A DNA stretch of 64,000 nucleotides from Thermomicrobiales bacterium (GTDB lineage: Bacteria; Chloroflexota; Chloroflexia; Thermomicrobiales; UBA6265). Made by a program: the position numbers and the translations under genes. Of the stretch, positions 46,264 through 55,541 are shown piece by piece. The stretch spans positions 91,827-155,826 of the forward strand of contig JAHBVL010000003.1 in assembly GCA_019637585.1 (NCBI GenBank). The letters are read 5' to 3'. Under the pieces are notes generated by a model that saw nothing but the letters and a program-made list of their open reading frames with translations, had not been told where the DNA came from and searched no databases. How positions within the stretch are numbered: the stretch's first letter is position 1; each line of letters starts with the position of its first letter.

Positions 46264-47475
46264 ATGGCAACACTGCATTTCGATCCATTTTCAGGCGCCA
46301 GCGGCGACATGGTGCTCGGCGCGCTCATCGACGCCGGTCTCGACCTCGACTTCTTACGCCAGCAGCTCGCGCTGCTGCCCGTGGGCGGCTACACCATCGA
46401 AACCGAACAGATCGAGCAGCATGCGGTCAACGGCACGCGGCTCACCGTCTCGGTTGTCGAGGATCAACCCGCCCGCTCCTGGACCGAGATTCAGCAGATC
46501 ATCAGCACGTCGGCGCTGTCCCCCGAGGTCAGGGCAACGGCGCTGGCCATCTTCGAACGCCTGGCCGTGGCCGAATCAGCGGTGCACAATCAACCACTCG
46601 CAACCGTGCATTTCCACGAAGTCGGAGCCGTCGACGCGATCGTCGATATCTGTGGCGCCGCCATCGGGTTTCACGCGCTCGCGATCAGTGCGGCCACGAG
46701 TGCGCCCGTCCGGACCGGCGCCGGGTTCGTGCGTGCCCAGCACGGTCTCATGCCGGTGCCTGCGCCGGCCACCGCCCAATTGATCGCCACGGCCTCGATA
46801 CCCATGCTGCCGATGCCGGAGGGGTTCGAAACGGTCCAGGCGGAACTCCTCACCCCGACCGGCGCCGCCATTCTGGCCACATTGGCCTCGTTCGAGCCGG
46901 CTCCGGTCCGGCCAGGCAGAATCGCTCACGGATTTGGCCGCAAAGCGCTTCCCTGGCCCAATGCCCTCCGCATCTGGATCGGCGATGAAACCGATCGGGC
47001 GGCCACCGAACCCGAATCAGTCCTCCTGCTCGAAACCAACATCGACGACATGAACCCGCAGGGATACGAGATCGTCTTCGAACGATTGCTCGCCGCCGGA
47101 GCACTCGATTGCTGGTTGACGCCGATTCAGATGAAGAAGAATCGCCCGGCTACCAAGCTCTCGGTGCTGGCCGGCATGGATCTACGGTCGGAGATCGAGC
47201 GCATCATCTTCGCTAACACCACGACGCTCGGTGTCCGGTCGGCGCCATTCGCCCGCACGACACTCGACCGGCAGGAATTCCTCGTTTCGACCCGATTCGG
47301 CGATATCCGCCTGAAACTGGCGATCGACAATGGCCGGGTCATTCGCGCTCGTCCCGAATATGACGACTGCGCCACCCTCGCCCGCCGGCACGAAGCGCCA
47401 TTCCCCGAGGTCTGGGACGAAGCCCACCGTCTGGGGGACAGTCTCATCGGCCGGGACGCGGCGACATTGCGCTGA
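46264..47475 (+). CDS. larC: LarC, nickel-pincer cofactor nickel-insertion protein
   Basis: 403 aa, DUF111/TIGR00299 family. LarC inserts Ni into pyridinium-3,5-bisthiocarboxylate mononucleotide to make the cofactor of lactate racemase and relatives, using CTP. Motifs: HFDPFSGASGDMVLGALIDAGLDLD, VHFHEVGAVDAIVDICG, RTGAGFVRAQHGLMPVPAPAT and LLETNIDDMNPQGYEIVFERLLAAGALDCWLTPIQMKKNRP. The single uninterrupted frame shows no LarC1/LarC2 frameshift. GGAG lies just before the ATG at 46264. larB, larE and a racemase are not in the window. Confidence 0.92.
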   Translation: MATLHFDPFSGASGDMVLGALIDAGLDLDFLRQQLALLPVGGYTIETEQIEQHAVNGTRLTVSVVEDQPARSWTEIQQIISTSALSPEVRATALAIFERLAVAESAVHNQPLATVHFHEVGAVDAIVDICGAAIGFHALAISAATSAPVRTGAGFVRAQHGLMPVPAPATAQLIATASIPMLPMPEGFETVQAELLTPTGAAILATLASFEPAPVRPGRIAHGFGRKALPWPNALRIWIGDETDRAATEPESVLLLETNIDDMNPQGYEIVFERLLAAGALDCWLTPIQMKKNRPATKLSVLAGMDLRSEIERIIFANTTTLGVRSAPFARTTLDRQEFLVSTRFGDIRLKLAIDNGRVIRARPEYDDCATLARRHEAPFPEVWDEAHRLGDSLIGRDAATLR

Positions 47476-47502
47476 AACAGCCTGTACGGCCGGCGCAGGT
47501 GT

Positions 47503-47680
47503 CGTCATTCCGACCGGAGCGAAGCGGAGTGCAGGAATCTCTCGTTCGAGTCTGGCGACGCCGCAAATCGGCAACCCGGCCTGCCCCACGGAGAGATCCC
47601 TCGACTGCGCTTGGGATGACCGTCAGCGGTTTGACCTGGCCCGAATTTCATGCCGCGGTGGTGCCGGGGCGCCGGTATGG
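47503..47680 (-). repeat. composite palindromic repeat, inverted and divergent
   Basis: GTCATTCCGACCGGAGCGAA at the left is matched by GCGCTTGGGATGAC at 47608-47620, and the CATGCCGCGGTGGTGCCGGG unit follows at 47649. Order and orientation are reversed compared with 35431 and 55353. It fills the gap between larC and the convergent murJ gene. Confidence 0.65.
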
Positions 47681-47705
47681 ATGCAGTGGTGAGTGTCGCG
47701 ATGCG

Positions 47706-49310
47706 TCATCGTTTCAGAACCGCGGCGCGGATGTCATCCAGCTCCCCGATCCCAATGACCTTGCAGGCGACCAGATAGGCCACCCCACTCGCGACGAGCG
47801 CGGCCAGCACGACGATCAACTCATCTGCCTGACCCGACACACCGAGCGCGTCCGTAGCTCTGCCGGTCGCTTGCCATGCCAGCACCCCGGCTCCGGCCAT
47901 GACTGCCGCGCCACCGGCTGACTTGCCGATCGTCTCCGGCAGTTGGGCAAACGCCGGGCCGCCGAACCGTTTCCACCCCAGCCAGATCATGATCAGGGTG
48001 TGCACGACGAGCTGCAGACTGTTCGCCGCTACCAATCCGGCCATGCCGTGTCGCTCAGCGAGTAGGGGCGCCGAAACCAAGTAGACCGAAGCGGCCCCGA
48101 CGCCAACCAGCACCGGCAAGATCGTGTTCTGTTGCGCGTAGAAGGCAAAAATCAACACCTGGTCGTACGCGGCCAGCAAGTGCCCGGGCAGATAGAAAAG
48201 GAGCGCCAGAACGATCAGATCGGCGGCCTCCCGGTCGGTCGCCCCATGCTCGAACAGGAGCGCCACAATCGGCCGGGCCAGAACGCCGAGCGCGACAACC
48301 GCTGGAATCATCAAGACGGTCACCAGCCGCAGCGCGCGGCTGAGCTCCCGGTCGAACATCGAGCGGTCCTCGCCTACGGCGTGCGCGTGGGCGAGCCTGG
48401 GCAATGCCGCTACCGACACTGCCGCCGCAACCAGACCCAGCACCAACTGCACCAACGTAGTGGCATACCGCATCGCCCCGATCGCGTTCTCTTCCGCACC
48501 CCAGGCCAGATTGCGGTCGATCACGACCACCACCGACGAGACCAGGAATCCGGCGAACACGGGCAGCGCCAGTGCGCTCATTTTCCGGACATGCGGGTCG
48601 CGGGCGCTGAATGCGGGAACCGGTAGCGCATCATGACGGCGCAACGCGGCCACCATCACCACCAGCATCGCGGCAGCGCCGGCCACAACCCCGACCGCCA
48701 TGCTCCGGACACCCATCGACCCGCTCAGCAGGAGCATGGAGATGACGATTGCGCCGTTGCGCATCGTGGCCCCGATGGCCGGGCCTGCGGGCCGTTGCAA
48801 CGCGTAGAGCGACGCCGAGAGCACGGCCGCCGCCGCCAGGAGCGGCAGACTGATGAGAATGATCCGCAGGTTGTCGATGGCCAGCGTTCGCGTCTGATCC
48901 CCTCGGGATGCGGCGTCACCCGTCAACGTCGTGATCAGCGAGATGAATGCCGGCGCCGCCGCAATCCCCGCCACTGCCACAAGACCGGCCAATCCGGCAA
49001 CACCGACCAGCACAATGCCGCTGGCTCGCCGGAACTCGGCCGTCGCCAACCCTCCCAGCACCAGCAGCGCCAGCACCGGCACGATCGCGGCCTGGAGCAT
49101 GCCGTTGACGATGAGGTCGAAGAGAAGGGTGTTGAGGTTGTCCGCCACGGTGAAGGCGGCGATGTCGTTGCCGGCGCCGAACCTGCTCGCCGCGAGCTGC
49201 TCGCGGACCAGGCCAAGCACCCGGCTGGCCACATTGCCCAGGAAGATGACCGATGCGGCCAGTACCAGCGGTTGCGTCGCCGTTGATGCGGACGGGCGCG
49301 GCTCGCTCAT
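47706..49310 (-). CDS. murJ: lipid II flippase MurJ (MviN)
   Basis: 534 aa with about fourteen helices, MOP-superfamily. It flips lipid II across the membrane for peptidoglycan synthesis. Typical segments: ASVIFLGNVASRVLGLVREQLAASRFGAGNDIAAFTVADNLNTLLFDLIVNGML, the charged central cavity region and ALLFEHGATDREAADLIVLALLFYLPGHLLAAYDQVLIFAFYAQQNT. It follows the zinc-finger membrane protein gene by 15 bp in an envelope operon. Confidence 0.93.
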   Translation of the reverse strand: MSEPRPSASTATQPLVLAASVIFLGNVASRVLGLVREQLAASRFGAGNDIAAFTVADNLNTLLFDLIVNGMLQAAIVPVLALLVLGGLATAEFRRASGIVLVGVAGLAGLVAVAGIAAAPAFISLITTLTGDAASRGDQTRTLAIDNLRIILISLPLLAAAAVLSASLYALQRPAGPAIGATMRNGAIVISMLLLSGSMGVRSMAVGVVAGAAAMLVVMVAALRRHDALPVPAFSARDPHVRKMSALALPVFAGFLVSSVVVVIDRNLAWGAEENAIGAMRYATTLVQLVLGLVAAAVSVAALPRLAHAHAVGEDRSMFDRELSRALRLVTVLMIPAVVALGVLARPIVALLFEHGATDREAADLIVLALLFYLPGHLLAAYDQVLIFAFYAQQNTILPVLVGVGAASVYLVSAPLLAERHGMAGLVAANSLQLVVHTLIMIWLGWKRFGGPAFAQLPETIGKSAGGAAVMAGAGVLAWQATGRATDALGVSGQADELIVVLAALVASGVAYLVACKVIGIGELDDIRAAVLKR

Positions 49311-49325
49311 CGGTGCGAGACCCGG

Positions 49326-49877
49326 TTAGCGGAACCGGATGTAGACGATCAGGAAAGGAATGAGGGCGAAGAGCCCGTCCGGCACGAGCTCCAGATGCAT
49401 CGCCCGCTCGACAAAGGGTGAGAGCTGGTTGATGTCCGACCACTCGAGGGAGAGTCGCTGTCCAAGCACCACCCGGGAGACGATCAACCCCAGCGCGACG
49501 GAAACCCACCCGACAAGCTGCAGGTCGAGTCCCCGTTTCCCTCCGGTCAGATACGCCATCGTTTCGGCCACGCCGAACCCGAGCAGCAACGCCAGATAGA
49601 ACCCCCAGGAGGGGAGATAGCCCCAGAGCAACCCGACCCCGATGCCCACCGCAAGCGCGGCTGCCGCCCCTTTGGCCAGGCTGCCGGTGGCGGTCGGATA
49701 GGTCGGCAGTCCCCGTACCCCGGCGCATTCCGGGCATCGCATGCCGACCGGCGTGCGCACGGCGCACTGAGGGCAGATCGGCTTGCCACATCGCGAACAG
49801 CGCAACAACGTCATCACCTTCGGGTGATGGCTGCAAGGCACCTCACCGGGCGCCATTCGCTCCGCCTGGTCGGTCAC
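49326..49877 (-). CDS. B-box-like zinc-finger membrane protein
   Basis: 183 aa. The first 55 residues hold a zinc-ribbon/B-box-like cluster (CSHHP..LLRCSRCGKPICPQCAVRTPVGMRCPEC) as found at the N-terminus of some bacterial rhomboid-like proteins. Four or five membrane helices follow (AAALAVGIGVGLLWGYLP, FYLALLLGFGVAETMAYL, LVGWVSVALGLIVSRVVL, LFALIPFLIVYIRF). No rhomboid Ser/His pair is visible. GTG start overlaps the previous stop by 4 bp (GTGA). Function unknown; the operon suggests envelope assembly. Confidence 0.8.
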   Translation of the reverse strand: MTDQAERMAPGEVPCSHHPKVMTLLRCSRCGKPICPQCAVRTPVGMRCPECAGVRGLPTYPTATGSLAKGAAAALAVGIGVGLLWGYLPSWGFYLALLLGFGVAETMAYLTGGKRGLDLQLVGWVSVALGLIVSRVVLGQRLSLEWSDINQLSPFVERAMHLELVPDGLFALIPFLIVYIRFR

Positions 49878-50740
49878 TGTTCGGAATCCTGTCTACGATC
49901 ATCCGGCGAAACAGGGCCAAGGATACGGTAAGTCCGCCGGGTGCGGATCGCGTCGCCAACGGCCAGCAGCGCAAAAGGCAGGAGACGGAGCTGACGTTTC
50001 CATCGCCACGGTTCGTGCATCAGCCGCCAGAGCCACTCCAGTCCAACCCGCCGCAGGAGAGGAGGCGCCGGTTTGGCGTGTCCTGAGAGATAGTCGAGCG
50101 CTCCGCCGATGCCAACGGCGACTCGCACCCCAATCCCCTCCAGGCGCTCCCGGTTTCTGTCGATCCAGAACACCTGGGCAGGGGCCCCATAGCCGACCAG
50201 CAGGATACTGGCGCCGGATGCCTCGATGCGCTGCAATGATTCGTCGTCCCACACCGGGTCGGGATGCCCACCCGACCATGCGCCGCACACTCGCGCCGCC
50301 GGAAAACGCTTCCCAAGCTCGATCGACGCGGCATCGGCATCTCGCCCTCCCAGCAGAAACACCCCACCCTGCTCGCTGAATCCGGAAAAGCGGGCCAGAT
50401 CGTCGATCAGCTCGACGCCGGTGTACCGCTCGATCCCGGCAAGACCAGCGAGTCGCGCGGCGACGAAGGTGCCGATCCCGTCACAGACGATCAGGTCTGC
50501 CCGGCCGATCGCTGCCAGAAAGCTGCTGTCTGCCCGTGCGGCCATCACATATTCGGGATTGAGGGTCAGCAGATGGAGCATCCCGGCCAGTTGGCCACCC
50601 AGATGAGCGTGGATGCGGTCGCGGACGACCTGCCGGCCGGCCAGGTCGACCGGCACACCGAGGATCGTGGCGCGCGTATGTCCGGCTCTAGCGGAAACCG
50701 CGGCCGCCTCCGCCCGAGGATCCGCCTCGCGATCCGCCAC
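49874..50740 (-). CDS. WecG/TagA/CpsF family glycosyltransferase
   Basis: GT26-family enzyme, about 288 aa, adding N-acetylmannosamine-type sugars to lipid-linked acceptors for wall polymers. Motifs: ILGVPVDLAGRQVV at the start, LNPEYVMAARAD, ADLIVCDGIGTFVAARLAG with the catalytic Asp, VFLLGGRDADAA and LLVGYGAPAQVFWIDRN, then GGALDYLSG and a basic C-terminus (RRVGLEWLWRLMHEPWRWKRQ) that contacts the membrane. The start is uncertain: no ATG fits, and I took the GTG at 50740, which overlaps the DUF2207 gene by 53 bp. Confidence 0.88.
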   Translation of the reverse strand: MADREADPRAEAAAVSARAGHTRATILGVPVDLAGRQVVRDRIHAHLGGQLAGMLHLLTLNPEYVMAARADSSFLAAIGRADLIVCDGIGTFVAARLAGLAGIERYTGVELIDDLARFSGFSEQGGVFLLGGRDADAASIELGKRFPAARVCGAWSGGHPDPVWDDESLQRIEASGASILLVGYGAPAQVFWIDRNRERLEGIGVRVAVGIGGALDYLSGHAKPAPPLLRRVGLEWLWRLMHEPWRWKRQLRLLPFALLAVGDAIRTRRTYRILGPVSPDDRRQDSEQ

Positions 50741-52751
50741 CACTGAAACCGCCACCCCCGCGAGAGCCGCCAAACCCACCACCCCGGCTCCCGCCGCCGC
50801 TGCCGCCGCTGCCGGAGCTCGACGCCAGCACCGTGGCGGCGGTTGCCAGCATCTTGAACAGGCTGTTGCTGGTATTGCCCAGTGTTCGGGCGGCGGTGTC
50901 GCTGGTTCGTTGCAGATCGCCCATGTTCGGCAGATCGATGCCTCCGCCGCCGGCATCGGGGTGCAAGCCTCCTCCCGAACCCCCTCCGGAGTATCCCTTG
51001 CCCCAGCTGTCGCCACTGCCACCCCGGCTCCTGCCGTCGCCCATGACAATCACTGGACCGCGGCCCCCGCCTGTCCAGGCGCCCCCTCCCGGCGCTGGTT
51101 CGAACCAGCTGGGCGACGGAGCCTGAACTGCGGCGAACTTCCGCACCCACGACTCTTCGATCCCGAACGCGACGACAAACGGCAGGTACGTGTCGAAGAT
51201 CTCGGTGTGGTTGGCGATCTTCTCGTACTTCTCGATGTCGTCGAGGTAGCGCCGAAAGGCTTCCCAACGGCGAGCCGCTTCCGCGCCGGCCTGCGTTTTG
51301 CGTGGCATATGCTGGCTCAGGAAGCGCAACCCGATGCCCAGTCCGAAGAGCACGACCGGAATGAGCCAGATAGCCCCGGCATCCTGGGCATAGAGGAGAA
51401 TCAACACGGTCGACGCGATCGCCGAGACGATCAAACCCACACTGCTGCGCTGACGCCACATCTTGCGGACTTCGATGGGCCGTTTGTCGAAATATCCGCG
51501 CTGCACGACCTCGTCGTTCAGCTGCAGTTTCATATGATCGACAGTCGCGGTGAACCTGCTCTTCACTTCCGAGAACTTGACGCTCTTGCCGGGCTCGAGG
51601 TTGGAACCAAACAGCGCTTTCAGCATCGTCGACTCGAATGGCCGCAGATCCTCGGGAACCGAGGCGAGCGTCATGGCGAAGTCGCTCGAACCAAACCAGC
51701 CCTGTCCCGGTTGTTCGTCGAGTTTGAGCACGTCGCGCCGCGCCAGGTCGAGCAGCGTGGCGATGATGTCGGCGTCCTGGGCCTTCTCGTCGATCAGGGT
51801 GCCTGCGGCTCCGGGCGGCAGATCATCGGGGGGTGTGGCGACAAAGGTGGCAAACTCCGGGGCGTAGGGATCGCGCCCCACCGTGTACCAGAGACCGTAT
51901 AGGCCGATCGATCCGGCTACGGCGGCCAGACCGGCGATGGCCAGAAAAAGCAGATTGAGCAGCGCCGACCGTTTCTCAGCTGCTTCTTCGTCAGCGGCCT
52001 GCTGATCGATCCGCGCTTGCCAGCTCGGCGCGGGCGCCGACGTGATCGGCGGAAACTGGAGTCTGACGATGAGATCATCCCCGGAGGACATATTCTCCCG
52101 GGTCCACCGCCAGACCTGGTTGTCCAGGTTCGTTGCTTCGAGATCGACCATCTCCGATCCGGCGATCACCTCATCCGGATCGACCGCCTCCGGCAAGTGA
52201 ATCGCCACGCTCGCCGACCGGATGTCCGCGATGTCGGTGACTTCCTTGCCGATCGCAGTCCACCACAGCTGCTGGTTCGGCGGCGTTTCGTCCGGATAGA
52301 CCCGGATCACGCCACTCACCCGGTACTGGAGAAGGATGCCGATCGTGTCATTGCTGACTGGTTCGAACCCGTAATCGACGATCGCCTCGCTGGCGGTCTG
52401 CTCGACGGTGAAGGTGCCCGGCGACCCATCATAGGCCGACGGCCGAACGTAGACGAAGGAGGACACATTGTCCCCGTTGATTTGCGAAACGAGAACCTGG
52501 TCGAGCTGGTCGATCCGGTCGAGGGGAATCTCTGCGAATCCACCGGAAAACGGACCGCCTGTGAACTCGATGATCTGATACTCGGAAACATCGATGGAAC
52601 CGTCGGTCTGGACATCGAGGTTGACGTCGTACTGGAGCCATTCGACCGATCGCGATTGGGCGGTTGCACCAGACGGCACAAAACCGGCCAGCATCAGAAG
52701 CGCCAGCAGCACGACTGACAACAGTCCAGTTCGCCGGCTCATTGGGTTCAT
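50688..52751 (-). CDS. DUF2207 domain membrane protein
   Basis: 687 aa. It has a signal peptide (SRRTGLLSVVLLALLMLAGFVPSGATAQ), an extracellular beta-rich DUF2207 domain (SVEWLQYDVNLDVQTDGSIDVSEYQIIEFTGGPFSGGFAEIPL), a membrane helix near 265-285, a cytoplasmic region, two further helices near 430-470, and a Gly/Ser-rich tail (GGGSRGGGFGGSRGGGGFSGGG). This architecture is standard for DUF2207, whose function is unknown. AGGATC stands 8 nt before the ATG at 52751. It heads the envelope operon and is divergent from the Fur-family gene. Confidence 0.88.
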   Translation of the reverse strand: MNPMSRRTGLLSVVLLALLMLAGFVPSGATAQSRSVEWLQYDVNLDVQTDGSIDVSEYQIIEFTGGPFSGGFAEIPLDRIDQLDQVLVSQINGDNVSSFVYVRPSAYDGSPGTFTVEQTASEAIVDYGFEPVSNDTIGILLQYRVSGVIRVYPDETPPNQQLWWTAIGKEVTDIADIRSASVAIHLPEAVDPDEVIAGSEMVDLEATNLDNQVWRWTRENMSSGDDLIVRLQFPPITSAPAPSWQARIDQQAADEEAAEKRSALLNLLFLAIAGLAAVAGSIGLYGLWYTVGRDPYAPEFATFVATPPDDLPPGAAGTLIDEKAQDADIIATLLDLARRDVLKLDEQPGQGWFGSSDFAMTLASVPEDLRPFESTMLKALFGSNLEPGKSVKFSEVKSRFTATVDHMKLQLNDEVVQRGYFDKRPIEVRKMWRQRSSVGLIVSAIASTVLILLYAQDAGAIWLIPVVLFGLGIGLRFLSQHMPRKTQAGAEAARRWEAFRRYLDDIEKYEKIANHTEIFDTYLPFVVAFGIEESWVRKFAAVQAPSPSWFEPAPGGGAWTGGGRGPVIVMGDGRSRGGSGDSWGKGYSGGGSGGGLHPDAGGGGIDLPNMGDLQRTSDTAARTLGNTSNSLFKMLATAATVLASSSGSGGSGGGSRGGGFGGSRGGGGFSGGGSRGGSSGGGGRGFR

Positions 52752-52877
52752 CGATGGGATCCTCACGGGTGTCGTGCGCTCCGGGAACGAGGAGAGAGCG
52801 CCGGGCAGGTTTGCTCGTTCATTATCCCATGCCGGCCGGAGCGGCAACCGAATTCGCGAATGTGGTACTGTCGAGCC

Positions 52878-53327
52878 ATGAGCGCGCACGATCGTTCCAC
52901 TACCCTGAAACTGGATATCGAATCAGTCCTCGATCGGCTCGTGGAACTCGGATACCGAGCCACAAGCCCCCGGCGCGAAGTCGTGGCCACAGTCCTCGAT
53001 CAGGATCGGCCATTCACGTCCGAGCAGATCGTCCATCTCCTGCCCCACATCGGGCGAGCGACCGTCTACCGAACGTTGGAGATCCTCGCGTCGATCGACG
53101 TGGTGCATCGCCTCCTCAAACCCGGCGGTTTCCCTGCATACGTTGTGGGACACCCCGGACACCGGCACCATCTCGTCTGCAGCGGATGCGCAACGGTCGT
53201 CGAATTCAGCGACTGCCCGGTAGAGACCCTCGTTCAGGATCTGGCCGACCGGACCGAGTTCACCATCAGCACGCATCACCTCGAAATCACCGGCGTCTGT
53301 CCGACCTGCCAGCAAGCCGCTAATTGA
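52878..53327 (+). CDS. Fur family metal-responsive regulator (Fur/Zur/Mur type)
   Basis: 149 aa. Winged-helix part: VLDRLVELGYRATSPRREVVATVLDQDRPFTSEQIVHLLPHIGRATVYRTLEIL. The dimer domain has the sensor HPGHRHHLVCSGCATVVEF and two CxxC structural zinc motifs (CSGC, CPTC). The adjacent Zn/Mn-type ABC transporter suggests a Zur- or Mur-like role; residues cannot separate these by eye. ATG at 52878, after an in-frame upstream ATG at 52860 that lacks a ribosome binding site. Confidence 0.92.
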   Translation: MSAHDRSTTLKLDIESVLDRLVELGYRATSPRREVVATVLDQDRPFTSEQIVHLLPHIGRATVYRTLEILASIDVVHRLLKPGGFPAYVVGHPGHRHHLVCSGCATVVEFSDCPVETLVQDLADRTEFTISTHHLEITGVCPTCQQAAN

Positions 53328-53421
53328 CACAATGTATCACTGGGCCATAGAATCGGCTGGTTAACGCCGCTTTCGGTGTGCATGTCGCGATTCGCGTCGC
53401 TGAGGACGATCCTGCCCAGGT

Positions 53422-54189
53422 ATGAACACCACGCCGAATGGATCCTCCTGGCTGGAAACTGACTCGCTGTCCGTCCATTTTGGCGACCGCTCGGCGCTCG
53501 AGTCGGTCAGTTTGACCTTCGCCCCGAGTGAGATCGTGGCGCTGGCCGGTCCAAACGGCGCCGGCAAGAGCACATTGCTTCGTTGTCTGGCCGGCGTGCT
53601 CCAACCGTCGCACGGGGTGGTCAGACTGCATGGCGATGTCATCCATCGGCCATCGCCCGATGTGGTCTACGTTCCGCAGCGCACTGCAGTCGACTGGACA
53701 TTCCCCAGCAGCGTGATCGATGTCGTGCTGATGGTCCGCATGCGCCGCCGCAGTCGCTTTCGGCCCTATTCGAAAGAGGACCGTTCGCTGGCAATGGAGC
53801 ATCTGGCCATCGTCGGCATGGATCATCTGGCCAACGTCCAGATCAGCCAGCTCTCCGGAGGGCAGCAGCAACGCGTCTTCCTGGCCCGCGCTCTTCTGGC
53901 CGATGGGTCGATCTATCTCCTTGATGAGCCGTTCACCGGCATCGATGCCCCCACCCAGGAACTGATCTCCGGTTTGCTTGGACAGCTCTGCCAGTCCGGG
54001 AAAACGGTGATCTCAGCCACGCACGACCTGGAGCAGGCTGCCGCCACCTCCGATCGCATCATTCTGGTCAACCGCACGGTCGTTGCCGCCGGACCTCCCG
54101 ACGAGGTGCTCACCGCTGCGAACCTCGGCGCTGCGTATGGCGGCCATTTCAGTGCATTGGCGCGACTCGCCGGAAAAGACGCCGCCTGA
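53422..54189 (+). CDS. Zn/Mn-type metal ABC transporter ATP-binding protein
   Basis: 255 aa ATPase of the ZnuC/MntB class. Walker A GPNGAGKST, Q-loop YVPQRTAVDWTFP (the DW[ST]FP form seen in metal importers), signature LSGGQQQRVFLARAL, Walker B IYLLDEPFTGID and switch His in ATHDLEQAA. The stop overlaps the permease start by one base. It is 94 bp after the Fur-family gene on the same strand. Confidence 0.93.
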   Translation: MNTTPNGSSWLETDSLSVHFGDRSALESVSLTFAPSEIVALAGPNGAGKSTLLRCLAGVLQPSHGVVRLHGDVIHRPSPDVVYVPQRTAVDWTFPSSVIDVVLMVRMRRRSRFRPYSKEDRSLAMEHLAIVGMDHLANVQISQLSGGQQQRVFLARALLADGSIYLLDEPFTGIDAPTQELISGLLGQLCQSGKTVISATHDLEQAAATSDRIILVNRTVVAAGPPDEVLTAANLGAAYGGHFSALARLAGKDAA

Positions 54190-55070
54190 TGGAATGGCTG
54201 ACCGACCCCTGGGCGTATCCCTTCATGCAGAACGCTTTCCTGGCGGCAACGCTGGTCGGCTTGATCTGCGGCATCACCGGCACCTTCGTCACCCTCAAAG
54301 GGTTGGCCTTCATGGGGGACGCGCTCTCCCATGCCATCTTTCCCGGTGTCGTACTGGCCTACATCGTCGGCGGAAGTTTTCTGATCTGGGCGATGGTGGC
54401 GGCCGTGATTGTGGCGGTATTGATCGGCGTCGTGAGCAGCCACGCCCGGCTCAACAACGACACCGCCATCGGCGTCCTCTTTGTCGGTGCGTTTGCTGTG
54501 GGCATCGCCATCATTTCGACCCAGCAGACCTATGCCCGCGACCTGACTTCGCTGCTGATCGGGTCGATTCTCGGGGTCTCGCGGCGAGATCTCTACCTTA
54601 CGGCACTGGTCGGCGCGTTCGTCGTGACGGTCATTCTCCTGACTCGCCGCGAGCTGAGCGCCATCGCGTTCGATGCCGTCTTCGCCGAAGCATTCGGCAT
54701 CCGGGTCAGGTTCTACGAGCTCCTCTTTCTGGTCCTTCTCTCGCTGACCATCGTGATGTCGCTGCAGACCGTCGGCAACATCCTGGTGCTGGCATTGCTG
54801 GTCACGCCGTCGGCCACCGCCCGGCTTCTGACGGTCCGGCTGCCGGCGATGATCGGTCTCTCGGCCGCGATCGGCGCCTTCTCCGGACTGGCCGGACTCT
54901 ATCTCTCATACCACCTGGCGATCTCGAGTGGCGCCTCGATCGTCCTGGTGGCGACGGGCATCTTCGCCCTGGTCTTCCTCTTCAGCCCAAGAACCGGCAT
55001 CATCACCACCGCGATCCGGCAGCAACGCCACTACCCTCACCCGGAGCACGACACCTTCGCCTCGAGCTAG
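54189..55070 (+). CDS. Zn/Mn-type metal ABC transporter permease
   Basis: 293 aa, eight or nine helices, ABC-3 family (ZnuB/MntC). Starts WAYPFMQNAFLAATLVGLICGITGTFVTLKGLAFMGDALSHAIFPGVVLAYIVGG, which is diagnostic, and contains AFDAVFAEAFGI and VTPSATARLLTVRLPAMI. The TGATG junction couples it to the ATPase. No ZnuA/MntA-type solute-binding gene follows, so that part of the transporter must be encoded elsewhere. Confidence 0.93.
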   Translation: MEWLTDPWAYPFMQNAFLAATLVGLICGITGTFVTLKGLAFMGDALSHAIFPGVVLAYIVGGSFLIWAMVAAVIVAVLIGVVSSHARLNNDTAIGVLFVGAFAVGIAIISTQQTYARDLTSLLIGSILGVSRRDLYLTALVGAFVVTVILLTRRELSAIAFDAVFAEAFGIRVRFYELLFLVLLSLTIVMSLQTVGNILVLALLVTPSATARLLTVRLPAMIGLSAAIGAFSGLAGLYLSYHLAISSGASIVLVATGIFALVFLFSPRTGIITTAIRQQRHYPHPEHDTFASS

Positions 55071-55113
55071 CCTAGCGGTGATGATTCAATAAGGCACCCC
55101 CTCTGTGTTTGCC

Positions 55114-55275
55114 TGTAGTTGCAGACCCCCGTGTCTGCTTTCTCAGGGGGCACAACGCATCCATTGGCGGCTTTTCGTCACGTGCCGATGCGGGGTCACG
55201 GTGCTGTGCATGAGGTTGGTGCGAACGATCGTAGCGTCTCCCAGACGAGTGCAGACACGGTGGTCTGCGACTACA
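55114..55275. repeat. 162-bp element with 25-bp inverted ends
   Basis: Ends at 55114-55138 and 55251-55275 match at 23 of 25 positions and are the same sequence as the ends of the 117-bp element at 8145-8261. The interior (112 bp) differs and has no ORF. Together with the repeat at 55353 it fills the 471-bp gap 55071-55541, which has no gene. Confidence 0.65.
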
Positions 55276-55352
55276 TGGGGATGAGATCGCGGTCAAAGGC
55301 CGTGTTCGTCGCCCAATGAATCATCCAGGCTAGCCGGGTCATCCTGAGCCAA

Positions 55353-55497
55353 CATGCCGGGAGCCGGCACGACCGCGGCATGAAAAAGCACCGTCATCCC
55401 GAGCGCAGCCGAGGGACCTCCTGCCGCAGCAGTCGTCGGGGAGACGACCACCGCGGCAGAAGGACCGGCGAGATTCTTCACTTCGTTCAGAATGACG
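55353..55497 (+). repeat. composite palindromic repeat (CATGCCGGG + GTCATCCCGAGC)
   Basis: Same order as at 35431: CATGCCGGGAGCCGGCAC..., GCGGCATGAAAAAGCACC, GTCATCCCGAGCG and, inverted at the end, CTTCGTTCAGAATGAC. Left flank carries another half copy (GTCATCCTGAGC at 55338). Confidence 0.8.
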
Positions 55498-55541
55498 TGT
55501 GAGAGTGGCTGCCAGGCTCGACGGCTACGGCAGCCCGGCGG

